Shown: positions 10,804 through 20,229, numbered from the stretch's first letter. The stretch: DNA of 64,000 nt from Paenibacillus amylolyticus (GCF_029689945.1 NZ_CP121451.1:3224001-3288000); one strand, 5' to 3'. A program made the numbers and translations. Notes: generated by a model from the sequence alone, not told the origin.

Positions 10804-10956
10804 CTGTCTTCATTAAGATGCTAGAGTCAAAGTCAAAGGTAACTTGTTAATAGTGTCATTTTGATATGCCTTTTTTTGAGCAACTCAGTGTATGTCCACG
10901 CCGTAAATTAAATCTCGCATATACTATCCTATCCCAAACAATAGGAGGTAGATTTC

Positions 10957-11382
10957 ATGAGTCAATTTATTGATGCAAGAACTTCGCAGAATGCGAGTTT
11001 GGCAGGTTCTATCGCTATACCGATTTTGGTGATTAACACACCACAGTTGTTCGGACAGATCGGGTTAATACCCAGTGCAACCATAGGGACAAACCCTCGT
11101 GTCCAATTTAAAGGAACGGTGTCAGTACAACTTCCATTAGCACTCGTTGGTATAACAATAACAATTGTTAGAGGAACTGTACCAACTGATCCAGTCATCT
11201 ATTCTGCAACTTCGACGTTCAGCTTAAGCGTTTTGGCACCGCAAATTATCACTTTCTCTGCAGATGACTATAATCCGCCACTTACACCTCAATTGACGTA
11301 CACTGCATTTGTTAGTTCTAACTTATTGGGCTCAGTCCGTGTAGGTCCAGAGAACTTTGATGGCGTGTTGTATTCCGACTAA
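10957..11382 (+). CDS. Hypothetical beta-rich protein
   Basis: A 141-residue protein with no signal peptide or Cys, rich in V, T, S and I in alternating pattern (GTVSVQLPLALVGITITIV, STFSLSVLAPQIITFSADD), which suggests an all-beta jelly-roll-like fold. The pattern recalls C-terminal domains of spore-surface proteins, but that is an impression only. AGGAGGT stands eight bases before the ATG, and the gene has its own terminator, so it is a single-gene unit. Confidence 0.8.
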   Translation: MSQFIDARTSQNASLAGSIAIPILVINTPQLFGQIGLIPSATIGTNPRVQFKGTVSVQLPLALVGITITIVRGTVPTDPVIYSATSTFSLSVLAPQIITFSADDYNPPLTPQLTYTAFVSSNLLGSVRVGPENFDGVLYSD

Positions 11383-11442
11383 TATTGAGCGCCCATGCCT
11401 AGACGAAACTAGATCAATATTTCTTAAATGAAGGAGACTACA

Positions 11443-11467
11443 ACCTGCCCTCAAAGGCAGGTTTTTT
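11443..11467 (+). terminator. Terminator
   Basis: CCTGCC at 11444 pairs with GGCAGG at 11456, followed by six T. Confidence 0.8.
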
Positions 11468-11615
11468 CGTGTTGAAGGGGAAGACTGAACTTCATCGAGT
11501 AAATAGGGTTCTATGATATAATACTTTACAGAGATTGAATGGTATTGGACATAAATAGTACGTGAACATCTTAGAATTTTATGAAATTAGTAATAGAAAG
11601 CAGGTTTCCATTTTA

Positions 11616-13171
11616 ATGATGTCAAATGAAGGTCAACGTTTTCGTTACAGTGAAGCTCCAGTCTGGGATTGGCAGAGAGCTTATTATGAACAGCAGGGGC
11701 TACAGGCTTGGACAGAGAATCAGGTCCCTCAATATATTACCAGTAATCCGATGATTGCCACGGCATATGCAGAGATGATTTTTGGCTTTCTGCAGGATCT
11801 CGCTAACAAAGGAAAGATTACCGAGACTGTGACCATTCTTGAACTGGGAGCGGGTGTAGGGCGTTTGGCGCATCAAGTTCTCCTGAAACTGATTGAATTA
11901 AAGGAATTTGCTGGAGTACAGTTACCACCCTTCAGATATGTAATGACGGATCTGGTTGCGGAAAATGTATTGGGTTGGAAAGAGCATCCATCCATGCAAT
12001 CCTTTATTCAACAAGGTATAGTGGACTTTGCATGTTTTGATGCCGTAGCGGATACGGAATTGAACTTGGCCATCGCAGACACGGTTATTCGGCCTGGTGA
12101 TCTAAAACAACCATTGTTGTTGATTGCCAATTACTTTTTTGACAGCATTCCGCAGGAATTAATCTATATTGGGGATGGCGAGATCTATGAGTGTGATCTG
12201 CTTGTTCAGTCTCCCGATCGTCGTATCGATCTTGATCCCGCTGAGATGTTGAAGAATATGACGGTGAGTTATGCGTATCGCCGGGCATCGGAATACAGTG
12301 CAGACAATTATCCGTATTCGGAACTGATCACGTTGTACAAGGCGGAACTGGAGGACTCTCACATCCTTTTCCCGGCAATTGGCTTGTCTTGTCTGGAACG
12401 TTTGAACAAGTTGTCACAGTCGGGTTATGTGTTGATTACCGCTGACAAAGGGGATCATCGCCTGGATAACTGGAAGTTCGCAGAACCTCCTGAATTTGTT
12501 CTGCACGGAAGTTTTTCCTTAACAGCCAACTACCATGCCATTCAATATGTCTTGGAACAACAGGGGGCCCATACACGATTTACAACACATCATTATAAAG
12601 ATCTGAATGTGGGATGCATGTTAATGTTGGATGAGCCCATCAGTTATGTGAATACCCGTCTGGCTTACCATCGATTCGTTGAACGTTTTGGACCGGATGA
12701 CTTTTTCAGTATGAAACAATGGGTTGACTCTCAAATAGAACGTATGGAGTTGAAGCATATTTTGCCGTTTTGGCGTCTGGGCGGATATGATGCTGAGTTT
12801 TTGATTCATAGTGCTACGCACATTTCCAGTCTTCTCCCTGATGCAAGTGATGAAGAAATGCTTGATATTCAGTCTGGCATTCATTCGATGTGGTCGTCCT
12901 ATTATGTGATGGAGCAGCAAGGGGGCTCGCATTTCTGGCAGGGCAGTTATTATATGAGATGTATATGTATGAGGATGCCAAACGGTTTCTGGAGATATCA
13001 TTGGTTGCAGATCCAAGTAACCATAATCCGGCAGTCTTATACGACTTGGCCGTGTGCTGTTATGAACTTGAACTGGAAGAAGAGACCTTGTCATATACCC
13101 ATCAAGTTCTCGCTCTGGAACCCGATCATGAAGAGGCAGCAGCGTTACTCCAGAGCTTCGAGATGATCTGA
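11616..13171 (+). CDS. SAM-dependent methyltransferase-like protein with TPR tail
   Basis: A protein of about 518 residues. The N-terminal third contains a Rossmann methyltransferase glycine motif (VTILELGAGVGRLAHQVL) followed by FRYVMTDLVAENV and LLIANYFFDSIPQE, as in class I SAM methyltransferases of the Methyltransf_28 type. The C-terminus has tetratricopeptide-like helices (LYEMYMYEDAKRFLEISLVA, AVLYDLAVCCYELELEEETL). The frame breaks at the G run 12921-12925; one more G joins GGLAFLAGQLLY to the TPR part. A GTG at 11562 could add 18 residues; ATG 11616 has a weak AGCAGG site. A -10 box TATAAT lies at 11517-11522. The substrate is unknown. Confidence 0.78.
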
Positions 13172-13316
13172 GGTGAACCATTATCGTCTTGTCTCCTATA
13201 TGTATGTAGATGTAATTGGTAATGATTATATTGAAATTGAAACCTTTAATTGAACTTCAACGTATTATTGGGAGAATCAACCAATATTTTCTATAGTATA
13301 TGAAGGAGACAAAGAC

Positions 13317-13484
13317 ATGAAAAAAGCCTTATCCGTTGCATTATATCCACTTGCTTGGGTGCTGGGGGCACTGAACATCTTATCTGGAAATGCAAACAGT
13401 GTCCTCTTGGCTAAAGATATCGCTACAGATCGAAGCTATGATGGGCAAGCTATATATGATAGTATTGAACGTAGAAATGCCTAG
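13317..13484 (+). CDS. Small predicted exported peptide
   Basis: A 55-codon gene with a strong AAGGAG site seven bases before ATG. It begins MKKALSVALYPLAWVLGALN, which looks like a signal peptide or membrane anchor, then a hydrophilic tail ending ERRNA. Family not recognised. A strong terminator lies about 110 bases downstream. Confidence 0.6.
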   Translation: MKKALSVALYPLAWVLGALNILSGNANSVLLAKDIATDRSYDGQAIYDSIERRNA

Positions 13485-13592
13485 TTACATATCATTGAAC
13501 TGTAAAGGTAATGGTGTCATTCAGCAATAGCTTGATACCAATTACTCTTGAAGCAAAGTACGATGAGCAGGAGTTCTGTCCGTACAACCTTT

Positions 13593-13633
13593 AAGCCGGT
13601 TTCGTACCTTATTCAGGTATGAACCGGCTTTTA
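13593..13633 (+). terminator. Strong terminator
   Basis: AAGCCGGTT with CGTACCT pairs with AGGTA and GAACCGGCTT around a short loop, then T-rich sequence. It ends the small peptide gene and lies just before the nitrilase-like gene. Confidence 0.8.
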
Positions 13634-13654
13634 TTATGGAATGGGGGATGCCAG

Positions 13655-14329
13655 ATGAAGATTGTCATTGGACAACCGAGATTGGAAGAGCGTTTGCTGC
13701 AACTAGAAGAAGAATTGAAGCAAAACCCTGATGCAGATGTATTGTTGTTTCCCGAGGGGTATCTGAATCAAAATGCCCAGGAAGCATGTCGCCTGGCGGC
13801 TGAATACGGAACGATGATTGTATCAGGTCATCGCAGGTTGCACGAACGTCCGAAGGACCGATCGATCATCATCAATAAGGCTGGAGACATTGTATTGGAG
13901 AAAGCCAAATACACACCTGCTGAGACGGTTGAGGAACAGGGTTGGATCATAAGCACGTTGTTGTGTGACGAGCTGGTCCTGCAAGGATTCCGCAACGAGA
14001 AAATAGGAAATGTGGACATTGTGATGCACTCCATTAGTGTAGGGATGTTTAGTGAAGAACAGTACAGTGAGTGGATCGAAGAGGCGCGGCAGATTGCTTT
14101 GCAGCATCAATGCATTGTCATGGGGACAAGCCATGCGGATGGTTCATACCGCGACAGCGAGATCTCCATTTCGATTGCCTACTGTATAGCGCCAGATGGA
14201 GAAGTGGTGCTGGCATCCCGAAGCGACACACGTTCTCGTACAATCCTTCTGGACAAAGGGAATATGGATCTCTCATCTCAGAAGTCACAAGAAAACAGAG
14301 TGAATATTAGCATCGTTCCATTCGGTTAA
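13655..14329 (+). CDS. Nitrilase-superfamily (carbon-nitrogen hydrolase-like) protein
   Basis: A 224-residue protein with a likely nitrilase triad: Glu34 in LLFPEGYL, Lys85 in EKAKYTP and Cys104 in TLLCDEL. These enzymes hydrolyse amides or nitriles through the Cys. It is shorter than most family members and the Cys context departs from the usual CYD..FPE form, so activity is uncertain. ATG 13655 follows GGGGGA; the upstream in-frame ATG 13619 lies in the terminator. It is followed by a YjcZ-like gene. Confidence 0.75.
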   Translation: MKIVIGQPRLEERLLQLEEELKQNPDADVLLFPEGYLNQNAQEACRLAAEYGTMIVSGHRRLHERPKDRSIIINKAGDIVLEKAKYTPAETVEEQGWIISTLLCDELVLQGFRNEKIGNVDIVMHSISVGMFSEEQYSEWIEEARQIALQHQCIVMGTSHADGSYRDSEISISIAYCIAPDGEVVLASRSDTRSRTILLDKGNMDLSSQKSQENRVNISIVPFG

Positions 14330-14446
14330 ATCAGCGGGGAAGATTGCCGAGATGAATGGGCTATTGAACTTGGCAAATCGCCCGGTCATTTGCGCGGAAT
14401 ACGCATATGTTATGGCATACCTTGAAATTCAAAGGAGGCCAATCAA

Positions 14447-14569
14447 ATGAGTCAAGTTGGATACGGTTGTGGCAATGTTGGTGGATTTGGCGGCGGATGG
14501 ACTTCCACAAGTGCAATTCTCGTGCTTTTCATCCTGCTCGTAATCATCACAAAATCCTTCTGGCTGTAA
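14447..14569 (+). CDS. YjcZ-family sporulation peptide (copy 1)
   Basis: A 40-residue peptide: Gly/Tyr-rich head (YGCGNVGGFGGGW) then one hydrophobic helix (ILVLFILLVIITKSF). This is the layout of YjcZ/SscA-type small proteins of Bacillus spores. AAAGGAGG lies just before the ATG. A close paralogue is at 28206. Confidence 0.85.
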   Translation: MSQVGYGCGNVGGFGGGWTSTSAILVLFILLVIITKSFWL

Positions 14570-14595
14570 GTCACGTATAGACACGTGCAAACAGT

Positions 14596-14623
14596 GGCTC
14601 CGCTGAGACTTCAGCGGGGCTTT
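14596..14623 (+). terminator. Terminator
   Basis: GCTCCGCTGA at 14597 pairs with TCAGCGGGGC at 14611, followed by TTTA. Confidence 0.6.
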
Positions 14624-14727
14624 ACCGATTCTAAGAAACAACCTATGTCTTCCATGACATTTGACAACTGAAAACAATGTGCTTAAAATCACATAAGAGA
14701 CTATTAACAGAGATTGAAGGGATAGCA

Positions 14728-15057
14728 ATGCCGTTTATTCGCTTTAAAGGATTTACAGGTCCTCAGCTAGAGGAAGTTGTACCGCAAATTACAGAGCAGA
14801 TGGCCCTTATTACTCATATTCCACGGGAGAGAATGAAGGCAGAGCGTCATGATGTACAAGCGCTAACACCTTCTCCGGCTTCTATAGAGATTTTGATGTT
14901 TCAACGTGATCAGGAGGTTCATAACCGGATTGCATCATCGTTGCAGGCTATTCTGGAAGAAGCGTACATGCCGGATGTACATATTTTCTTCAACATATTG
15001 TCACCCGCCTTGTATTATAAACAAGGCAAGCCGCTGACAAATTATCGATTGGATTGA
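14728..15057 (+). CDS. DUF1904 family protein
   Basis: A 109-residue protein starting MPFIRFKGF, typical of the DUF1904 family (tautomerase-like fold, role unknown). ATG 14728 follows GAAGGGAT at good spacing; the upstream in-frame start at 14677 lacks a site. A terminator follows at once and is shared with the converging MFS gene. Confidence 0.8.
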   Translation: MPFIRFKGFTGPQLEEVVPQITEQMALITHIPRERMKAERHDVQALTPSPASIEILMFQRDQEVHNRIASSLQAILEEAYMPDVHIFFNILSPALYYKQGKPLTNYRLD

Positions 15058-15067
15058 GATTGTGAGG

Positions 15068-15093
15068 GACGAGCAGATGTTGCTCGTCTTTTT
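15068..15093. terminator. Terminator between converging genes
   Basis: GACGAGCA at 15068 pairs with TGCTCGTC at 15081, followed by five T on the plus strand. Confidence 0.8.
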
Positions 15094-15096
15094 GAT

Positions 15097-16349
15097 TTAC
15101 ATATTTGTTGTATGTTTAGTAATATGCTTGTCCATGTGAACCCGACTCAATGATATGGAGCATATCGCAGACACGATCATCAAGGCTCCTCCGACAAGAT
15201 ATACCCACTGAACACCCAGTTGATCGGCGACCAAACCAAAGGTGACTATCGCTACACTCATCACTGTGGACATCAGGAGGCCATGTGTTACCGATACCTT
15301 GGTTAGAGATTCGGCTGGTACATTGCTCTGAAGCGCCGTCTGCTGAGCCGCAGCACGAATCTGATTAACGGGACCTACGAGTAGGCATAACACCAGAGCA
15401 AGCCATGGCAAGCTGTTTAGACCATAAGCGATGGTTAGCAGGCTGAAGAGAAGAGAACCCATGGTCATGCTAGCGATCAGATGTTTCTGAATCCATTTGA
15501 CCAGTGCAAGAGCCAGAATGCCTCCAAGCATGGTTCCAGCAGCGTAACTCGAGTTCATGAGTCCCCACCAACCTTCCCCTCGTTCCAGAGCTTCTTTTGC
15601 AAAGGCCAGCGTAACAGCTCCAATCCAAATGGAACTTGCAAGAGTCTGGGCGATGTCCATAAGTGTGATTAAGCGTAAGGATGGATTCTTCGAAATCATA
15701 GTCCAGCCTTCCCTCAATACATTCCGTGATACAGCAGATTTCCGAGGTTGTTCAACATTTCGTGTGAGCGAGCCCATGGCAATCATGAAGATCAGAACGG
15801 CCCAGGACAGACTCGCAGCTGCCCAGAATGTCTGTGATGTCCCCAGTTCATCACGGCGAATCCCGTCATGGCGTACCCGACAATAGTTACAGTCTGATGG
15901 GAGAAGGAAAGCAGGCCATTGGCCTTCAGAAGATCTTCTCCCTGAACCAATCGTGGCGTTAACGTATTCAGTAATGGGGATTCCCATCCGTCCAAAAAGG
16001 ATAGTATAACCACTCCGATCAATAGAAGCGGCAGTTGTGAAATCAAATGATTCAACGAAATGGCCATACAGGTCATGATGAATGTTTTGGCCACGGACAT
16101 GCTAATCAATAGTCTGGAGTATGGGAAACGGTTCACAAGTAATGGCAAAGTGAAACTTGTTATGATGCGTGCAATGATCTGAATAAGGGGAAACATTGCA
16201 GTAGCAAGTACTGATCCGGTGTGACCGTATATCAACGTAGTCATGACCATGAAATAGATGACATTAATAAGTGAGAGCAGCGTTTTGACAGCCCAAAATG
16301 GATAAAATGCGATATTCATGCCAATGATGTCCTTTCCGAAACGATACAT
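15097..16349 (-). CDS. MFS transporter
   Basis: Major facilitator carrier of 417 residues when repaired, with about 12 membrane helices and a central loop with the charged stretch TRNVEQPRKSAVSRNVLREG. Enterobactin-exporter-like (EntS/MFS_3) architecture is suggested by the loop after helix 2 and by LLNTLTPRLVQGEDLLKANG, which is typical of that subgroup. The frame breaks at CCCC 15841-15844 (G run on the coding strand); one more base joins FAVMNWGTSQTFWAAASLSW. The substrate is unknown; the gene stands alone. Confidence 0.82.
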
Positions 16350-16413
16350 CTATATTACGGGCATGGTCATCATTGCACCACAAACAAAGTTATCATATTC
16401 CCATCATTTCAAC

Positions 16414-16444
16414 ATAAAAAAAGAAACTGCCTAACGGGGCAGTC
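16414..16444 (-). terminator. Terminator of the minus-strand small gene
   Basis: ACTGCC at 16426 pairs with GGCAGT at 16438; on the minus strand it is followed by CTTTTTTT. Confidence 0.7.
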
Positions 16445-16463
16445 ATCTTCTCGTGCCTATAGT

Positions 16464-16651
16464 TTATGCCATAGCGAGTGTAAAGGCGATAAGCAACATA
16501 AGCAGGCTGGTCGTTCTGACCATAGTCATATAAGGCCTGCTGGGTTCGGCTTCACCCGGGAAATCCAGCCATAACGCAGATACCAGCCAAATTTGGGAAA
16601 ACAGAGATTGATGATACAGAGTACCATGAATATAAAAAAGAGGGTTCTCAT
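16464..16651 (-). CDS. Small membrane protein, DUF6199-like
   Basis: Two hydrophobic helices flank a conserved-looking middle: RTLFFIFMVLCIINLCFP, FGWYLRYGWISR, then EAEPSRPYM and RTTSLLMLLIAFTLAM. The EPS..Y motif between two helices fits DUF6199. Two frames must be joined by adding one base at CCC 16555-16557, giving 62 residues. ATG at 16651 lies eight bases after AAGGA on the minus strand. Confidence 0.6.
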
Positions 16652-16688
16652 ACCCATCTTCCTTTCTCACTTACATAACAATTTCATT

Positions 16689-16757
16689 TTAACGTTTGCG
16701 TCTGGAAAAAATGATGACGATCAGAATAATAATAATGACAATTAATAGAAATTTCAT
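16689..16757 (-). CDS. Very small hydrophobic membrane peptide
   Basis: A 22-residue peptide: MKF, then a run of L, I and V long enough to span the membrane, then a basic end SRRKR. An AGGAGG site lies seven bases before the ATG. A positive-inside single helix with a strong ribosome site supports a real small protein. Its role is unknown. Confidence 0.6.
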   Translation of the reverse strand: MKFLLIVIIIILIVIIFSRRKR

Positions 16758-16961
16758 GTCTGTTCCTCCTGATGACCGTTAGATTATTGTCGAATGGTAG
16801 TTATCAACTATTACCCAAGAACCACATGACTTGAATAACTGTGTTACAATTAAAATATATTGTTTTATATCAACACATACCATCTGGTGAATTGTATCTC
16901 CATATAATGTTCGAATACAGACGATATAAACATTAACGTGTGTGAGATGAAGGAGGAAAGC

Positions 16962-18109
16962 ATGAGCCAACATAGTCAACTCTCATTACAATGGGAATTT
17001 ATCATCTCGAAAGTGAAATCCTCCGTGACCGTGGTCGATGCAACCTTGCCTGAGCTTCCGCTCATGTATGTAAACGAACACTTTACCCGGCTGACAGGAT
17101 ACACGTATGAAGAGTCTGTCGGACAAAATTGCCGATTTTTGCAAGGGCAGGATACAGACCCTGAAACGGTAATGCAGATTCGTGATGCACTAAAGAAACA
17201 GCAGTCCATCAAGATTGATATCTTAAATTATACAAAAAGTGGCCAGAAGTTCTGGAACGAACTGAATATTGATCCGATCTTTAATGAATCCGGTGAGTGT
17301 CTATATTTTGTGGGGATTCAATACGATATTTCAGAACGGAAGTATGCCGAACAGCAATTGAAGTTCGCAACCACAATGGCTGAGATGAACAGCAGAGGGC
17401 AATTGGAATTCATCGGCAAGCTCAATCATGAGCTTCGTACCCCGCTTAACGGCATTATGGGCATGATCGAACTTGCCAGTATGGGTGAAATTACGGATGA
17501 GCAGAGAGATATCTGGAGCTTGCACGTCAATCCAGTGAAGCACTGCTGAACATCGTTAATAATAGTCTGGATATGGCGAAACTGGGCAGAGGCAAAATGG
17601 ATGTCGAAAACATTGAATTTCAGCCGTTGAAGCTGATTCAACAGATTATGAAGACACATGAACCTGCGGCGCAGAATAAACACATACGCCTGCTCTGTCA
17701 TGCTGATCTGAATGTTCCTGATGTCCTGATGGGTGATCCGCTAAGACTTCGGCAGGTTCTGGATAACTTGCTTGGTAATGCGATCAAGTTCACGGAACAG
17801 GGTGAAGTACAGCTACAGGTCGATGTGAGGCAACAATTAACGGATACCGTGATATTGGTATTCTCTGTGCGTGATACGGGAATTGGCATTCCTGAGCATC
17901 AGATCGAACAATTGTTTGATGCATTTACCCAGACGGATATCTCCCATGCTCGCCGATTTGGCGGAAGCGGGCTTGGCCTGACCATCTGTAAAGAACTGCT
18001 CGAGCTGATGAATGGTCAGATCTCGGTGAAGAGTACCGAGGGGAAAGGTACACAGTTTGAGGTGACACTTCCCTTGCTGCGCCAACAGGCCATTCCCAAT
18101 GTAGGATAA
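16962..18109 (+). CDS. LOV-domain blue-light histidine kinase
   Basis: A cytosolic sensor kinase of 382 residues. The N-terminal PAS domain is of LOV type: GQNCRFLQ at residues 54-61 holds the flavin-adduct Cys57, followed by NYTKSGQKFWNELNIDPI. Blue light would make an FMN-cysteinyl adduct that changes kinase output. HisKA has the phospho-acceptor His156 in NHELRTPLNG; the ATPase part has NLLGNAIKFT, DTGIGIP and GGSGLGLTICKEL. The frame breaks at 17510; one more T gives RDYLELARQSSEALLNIVNN. ATG 16962 follows AAGGAGG. No response regulator lies next to it. Confidence 0.92.
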
Positions 18110-18121
18110 TTAAACAAGCAG

Positions 18122-18151
18122 GACAGCCGGGTGATCTCGGCTGTTTTTTGT
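18122..18151 (+). terminator. Terminator of the LOV kinase gene
   Basis: ACAGCCG at 18124 pairs with CGGCTGT, followed by six T. Confidence 0.8.
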
Positions 18152-18160
18152 TGTATTGAA

Positions 18161-18190
18161 TTGTTTTACGAACGAACGTTCTGTTATAAT
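18161..18190 (+). promoter_or_regulatory. Promoter with LexA-like (SOS) box
   Basis: TTGTTT at 18161-18166 and TATAAT at 18185-18190 are 18 bases apart. The spacer holds CGAACGAACGTTCT at 18169-18182, close to the Bacillus LexA/DinR box CGAAC-N4-GTTCG. LexA bound here would block the promoter. Confidence 0.65.
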
Positions 18191-18217
18191 GTAAGTGTTG
18201 AATGGGGGAGACACAGC

Positions 18218-18700
18218 ATGAGTAAGAGAAGCACAAGACGAAAACGAAAAGGTAAGCAAGGTTTCAAAAAGCAGGTACTGACACTGGTAGCGATGCTGCT
18301 GGTAGCCCTCTACGCCTGGGCTGGGGGAGAATGGCCGGAGGAAATACCTAATCCATTCGGAGGGACGAATAAGAGTGTAGATCACACGATTACGTTTCCT
18401 TCTGAGCGCTATCCCGAAACAGCCAAGCATATTAAAGCTGCCATTAAGGCAGGGCATTCGGATGTATGCACCATTGATCGTAGTGGAGCTGAAGGCAATC
18501 GGGATTTATCACTCAAGGGTGTTCCAGTCAAAAAAGGTAAAGATCGTGATGAGTGGCCCATGGCGATGTGCGCTGAGGGAGGAACAGGTGCAGATATCCA
18601 ATACATTACCCCAAAGGATAATCGCGGTGCAGGTTCATGGGTAGGGAATCAGTTAAGTACATATCCGGATGGAACACGAGTGAAGTTTGTAGTGAAGTAA
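18218..18700 (+). CDS. NucA/NucB-type deoxyribonuclease
   Basis: Secreted or membrane-anchored DNA nuclease of the NucA/NucB family. After a basic start and one hydrophobic segment ([17 protein letters not shown]) comes the catalytic region: [28 protein letters not shown] and [14 protein letters not shown], the hallmark blocks of this family. ATG 18218 follows GGGGGAG. The family takes part in DNA uptake or in degrading DNA during sporulation; the LexA-like box in the promoter suggests induction by DNA damage here. Confidence 0.92.
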   Translation: MSKRSTRRKRKGKQGFKKQVLTLVAMLLVALYAWAGGEWPEEIPNPFGGTNKSVDHTITFPSERYPETAKHIKAAIKAGHSDVCTIDRSGAEGNRDLSLKGVPVKKGKDRDEWPMAMCAEGGTGADIQYITPKDNRGAGSWVGNQLSTYPDGTRVKFVVK

Positions 18701-18711
18701 CAAGAAGAGAA

Positions 18712-18740
18712 AACCAGACGTGCATGCGTCTGGTTTTTTT
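18712..18740. terminator. Terminator after the nuclease gene
   Basis: AACCAGACG pairs with CGTCTGGTT around TGCATG, followed by T7; it may serve both converging genes. Confidence 0.85.
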
Positions 18741-18961
18741 AAACGAGTTGCATTCCGCTTAAATGATGAGAACGGATGCTTAACAGACGCGTAACATGTT
18801 CAACCTCATCAAACGGTATCCACAGACTGCCGTGGACCGTACGTAAGGATAGAATCGATGTATCAGCGGTACGCTCGGGATATCCGGTTACCGTCTGACC
18901 GCTTGTATTACGAACCATGATCTGTTGCTTGCGCCGGATGGCAATTTCTACCTCTTTTCAT
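18739..18961 (-). CDS. Small hypothetical protein
   Basis: The minus strand encodes a 73-residue basic, beta-like protein (VEIAIRRKQQIMVRNTSG, ILSLRTVHGSLWIPFDEVEH). It starts at ATG 18961, nine bases after AGGAG, if one A is removed from the A4 run at 18955-18958 (plus-strand TTTT). Without that repair a TGA stands directly before VEIAIRR. Family not recognised; the sequence is coherent to its stop next to the shared terminator. Confidence 0.55.
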
Positions 18962-19168
18962 AAGTCATTGCTCCTGATTATGAGATGATAAATCCATATG
19001 TCAATGTTTTCAATGGTTAATTTGTCTTCTTTATCTAGTCTATCAGAACTAGGTATAGATTTCCAGAAGAGAAATCAACAATCTCCTAGGTGATTTGTCT
19101 TAGCTGTGGGTTAGCCGTTTTTGAACGGGGATTACGGGGTTATATTAGGGTAAGAGGAGGGGAACGGA

Positions 19169-19618
19169 ATGACAAAATTGATTATCGGGCTGGCCCGTAC
19201 CGAGAACGAGGCTATAATTATGCTGAATAAAGCTAAAGAGGAAGGCATTAAGGATAAACACTTGGGAGCGGTGGCGAAAGAACAGCTTAATCTGGAGCTG
19301 GTGAGCGAGAAGACGGGTCTGCCTAAACCCCTGAAGGGTGCAGGAACGGATGGTGCCTTTGGCGCGCTAAAAGGGATATTGGCTAGTCTGGGGAAACGGA
19401 TGGATCAAACGATGTCGATCGGAAAAGCCGTGCGCAGACTCGCCGGCAATGAGATTGGGAGTGAGACCGATGATTTGGTGCTTACACTGACTGAATCGGG
19501 GATCTCGGAAGAAGACGCAAGGTATTATGAAGATTGGCTGTTAAAAGACCATATCTTGGTTATCGTGGAGTGCAGCGAGGAAGAGGCGGCTCGTATTCGA
19601 CCTCTTTTACTTTTTTAG
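19169..19618 (+). CDS. General stress protein-like (YflT family)
   Basis: A 149-residue soluble protein starting MTKLIIGLARTENEAIIMLNKAKEEGI, with a Gly-rich middle (GAGTDGAFGALKGILASLG) and an end EDWLLKDHILVIVECSEEEA. This layout, a short alpha/beta repeat around a glycine-rich linker, resembles the YflT/GspM-like heat-induced stress proteins. AAGAGGAGG precedes the ATG. The function is not established. Confidence 0.6.
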   Translation: MTKLIIGLARTENEAIIMLNKAKEEGIKDKHLGAVAKEQLNLELVSEKTGLPKPLKGAGTDGAFGALKGILASLGKRMDQTMSIGKAVRRLAGNEIGSETDDLVLTLTESGISEEDARYYEDWLLKDHILVIVECSEEEAARIRPLLLF

Positions 19619-19732
19619 TTTAATTTAAGGCTGATTTTAGGTTTCTTTAATGTTGGGAAGGTATTCTTATCTCACACCTCCCTTAATATAGATTGGTTTA
19701 CCGGAAGTTCGGGACCGCAACTCGGACTTTCT

Positions 19733-19767
19733 AGGCACTGTGAGCTGATCGCTTGCAGTGCCTGTTT
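19733..19767 (+). terminator. Terminator
   Basis: AGGCACTG at 19733 pairs with CAGTGCCT at 19756, followed by GTTT. Confidence 0.6.
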
Positions 19768-19779
19768 CATTTAAATAAG

Positions 19780-19990
19780 TTGAACTAAAGAATATTTACA
19801 CAGACACTCCGATGACAGAACAACCTTCTAATCGCTGTTATCCCCAGATTTTTTCGATTCCCTTTTGAAAGGGAAAATCCGGTGATAGCGTATGCTTCCG
19901 ATGTAGCTTTCTTTCAGAAAGCTTTTAGGCGAACGCTTCGCTTTTCAGTTTTTTCTGTCCTCTCCGTTATCGTGTAAATCATTAGTTAAA
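19780..19990. repeat. MITE-like repeat, copy A
   Basis: A 211-base intergenic element ending in inverted repeats: TTGAACTAAAG...ATTTACAC at the left and GTGTAAAT...TTAGTTAAAC at the right. A second copy in reverse orientation lies at 27292-27468. Shared inner blocks include ATGACAGAACAACCTTC, ATCGCTGTTATCCCCAGAT and AGGCGAACGCTTCGCTT. It contains no gene. Confidence 0.75.
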
Positions 19991-20081
19991 CTTATATAGT
20001 TGGATTATTTTATATAAAGGTGTTGCAAAGTTAATTATTTCATGGTAAGATATTTCTTGTCGCCAAGAAATACATAATCCT

Positions 20082-20167
20082 GCCGGGGTGGCGGAATTGG
20101 CAGACGCACAGGACTTAAAATCCTGCGGTAGGTGACTACCGTACCGGTTCGATCCCGGTCCTCGGCA
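20082..20167 (+). tRNA. tRNA-Leu (TAA)
   Basis: A complete 86-base class II tRNA: acceptor GCCGGGG/CCTCGGC, anticodon loop ACTTAAAAT with anticodon TAA, long variable arm GGTAGGTGACTACC and T arm ACCGG/CCGGT. CCA is not encoded. Confidence 0.95.
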
Positions 20168-20171
20168 TCTT

Positions 20172-20229
20172 AAAAGAAAGATCGCATGACGCTTGATAAC
20201 CAAGCTGCATGCGATCTTTCTTTTATTTT
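20172..20229 (+). terminator. Terminator of tRNA-Leu
   Basis: A 17-base stem, AAAGAAAGATCGCATG with its complement, ends in a T-rich run. Confidence 0.88.

Noticed and set aside
12621..13181. Long minus-strand frame in the methyltransferase gene
   Set aside because: The plus-strand protein has clear motifs; the minus frame has no start site or family.
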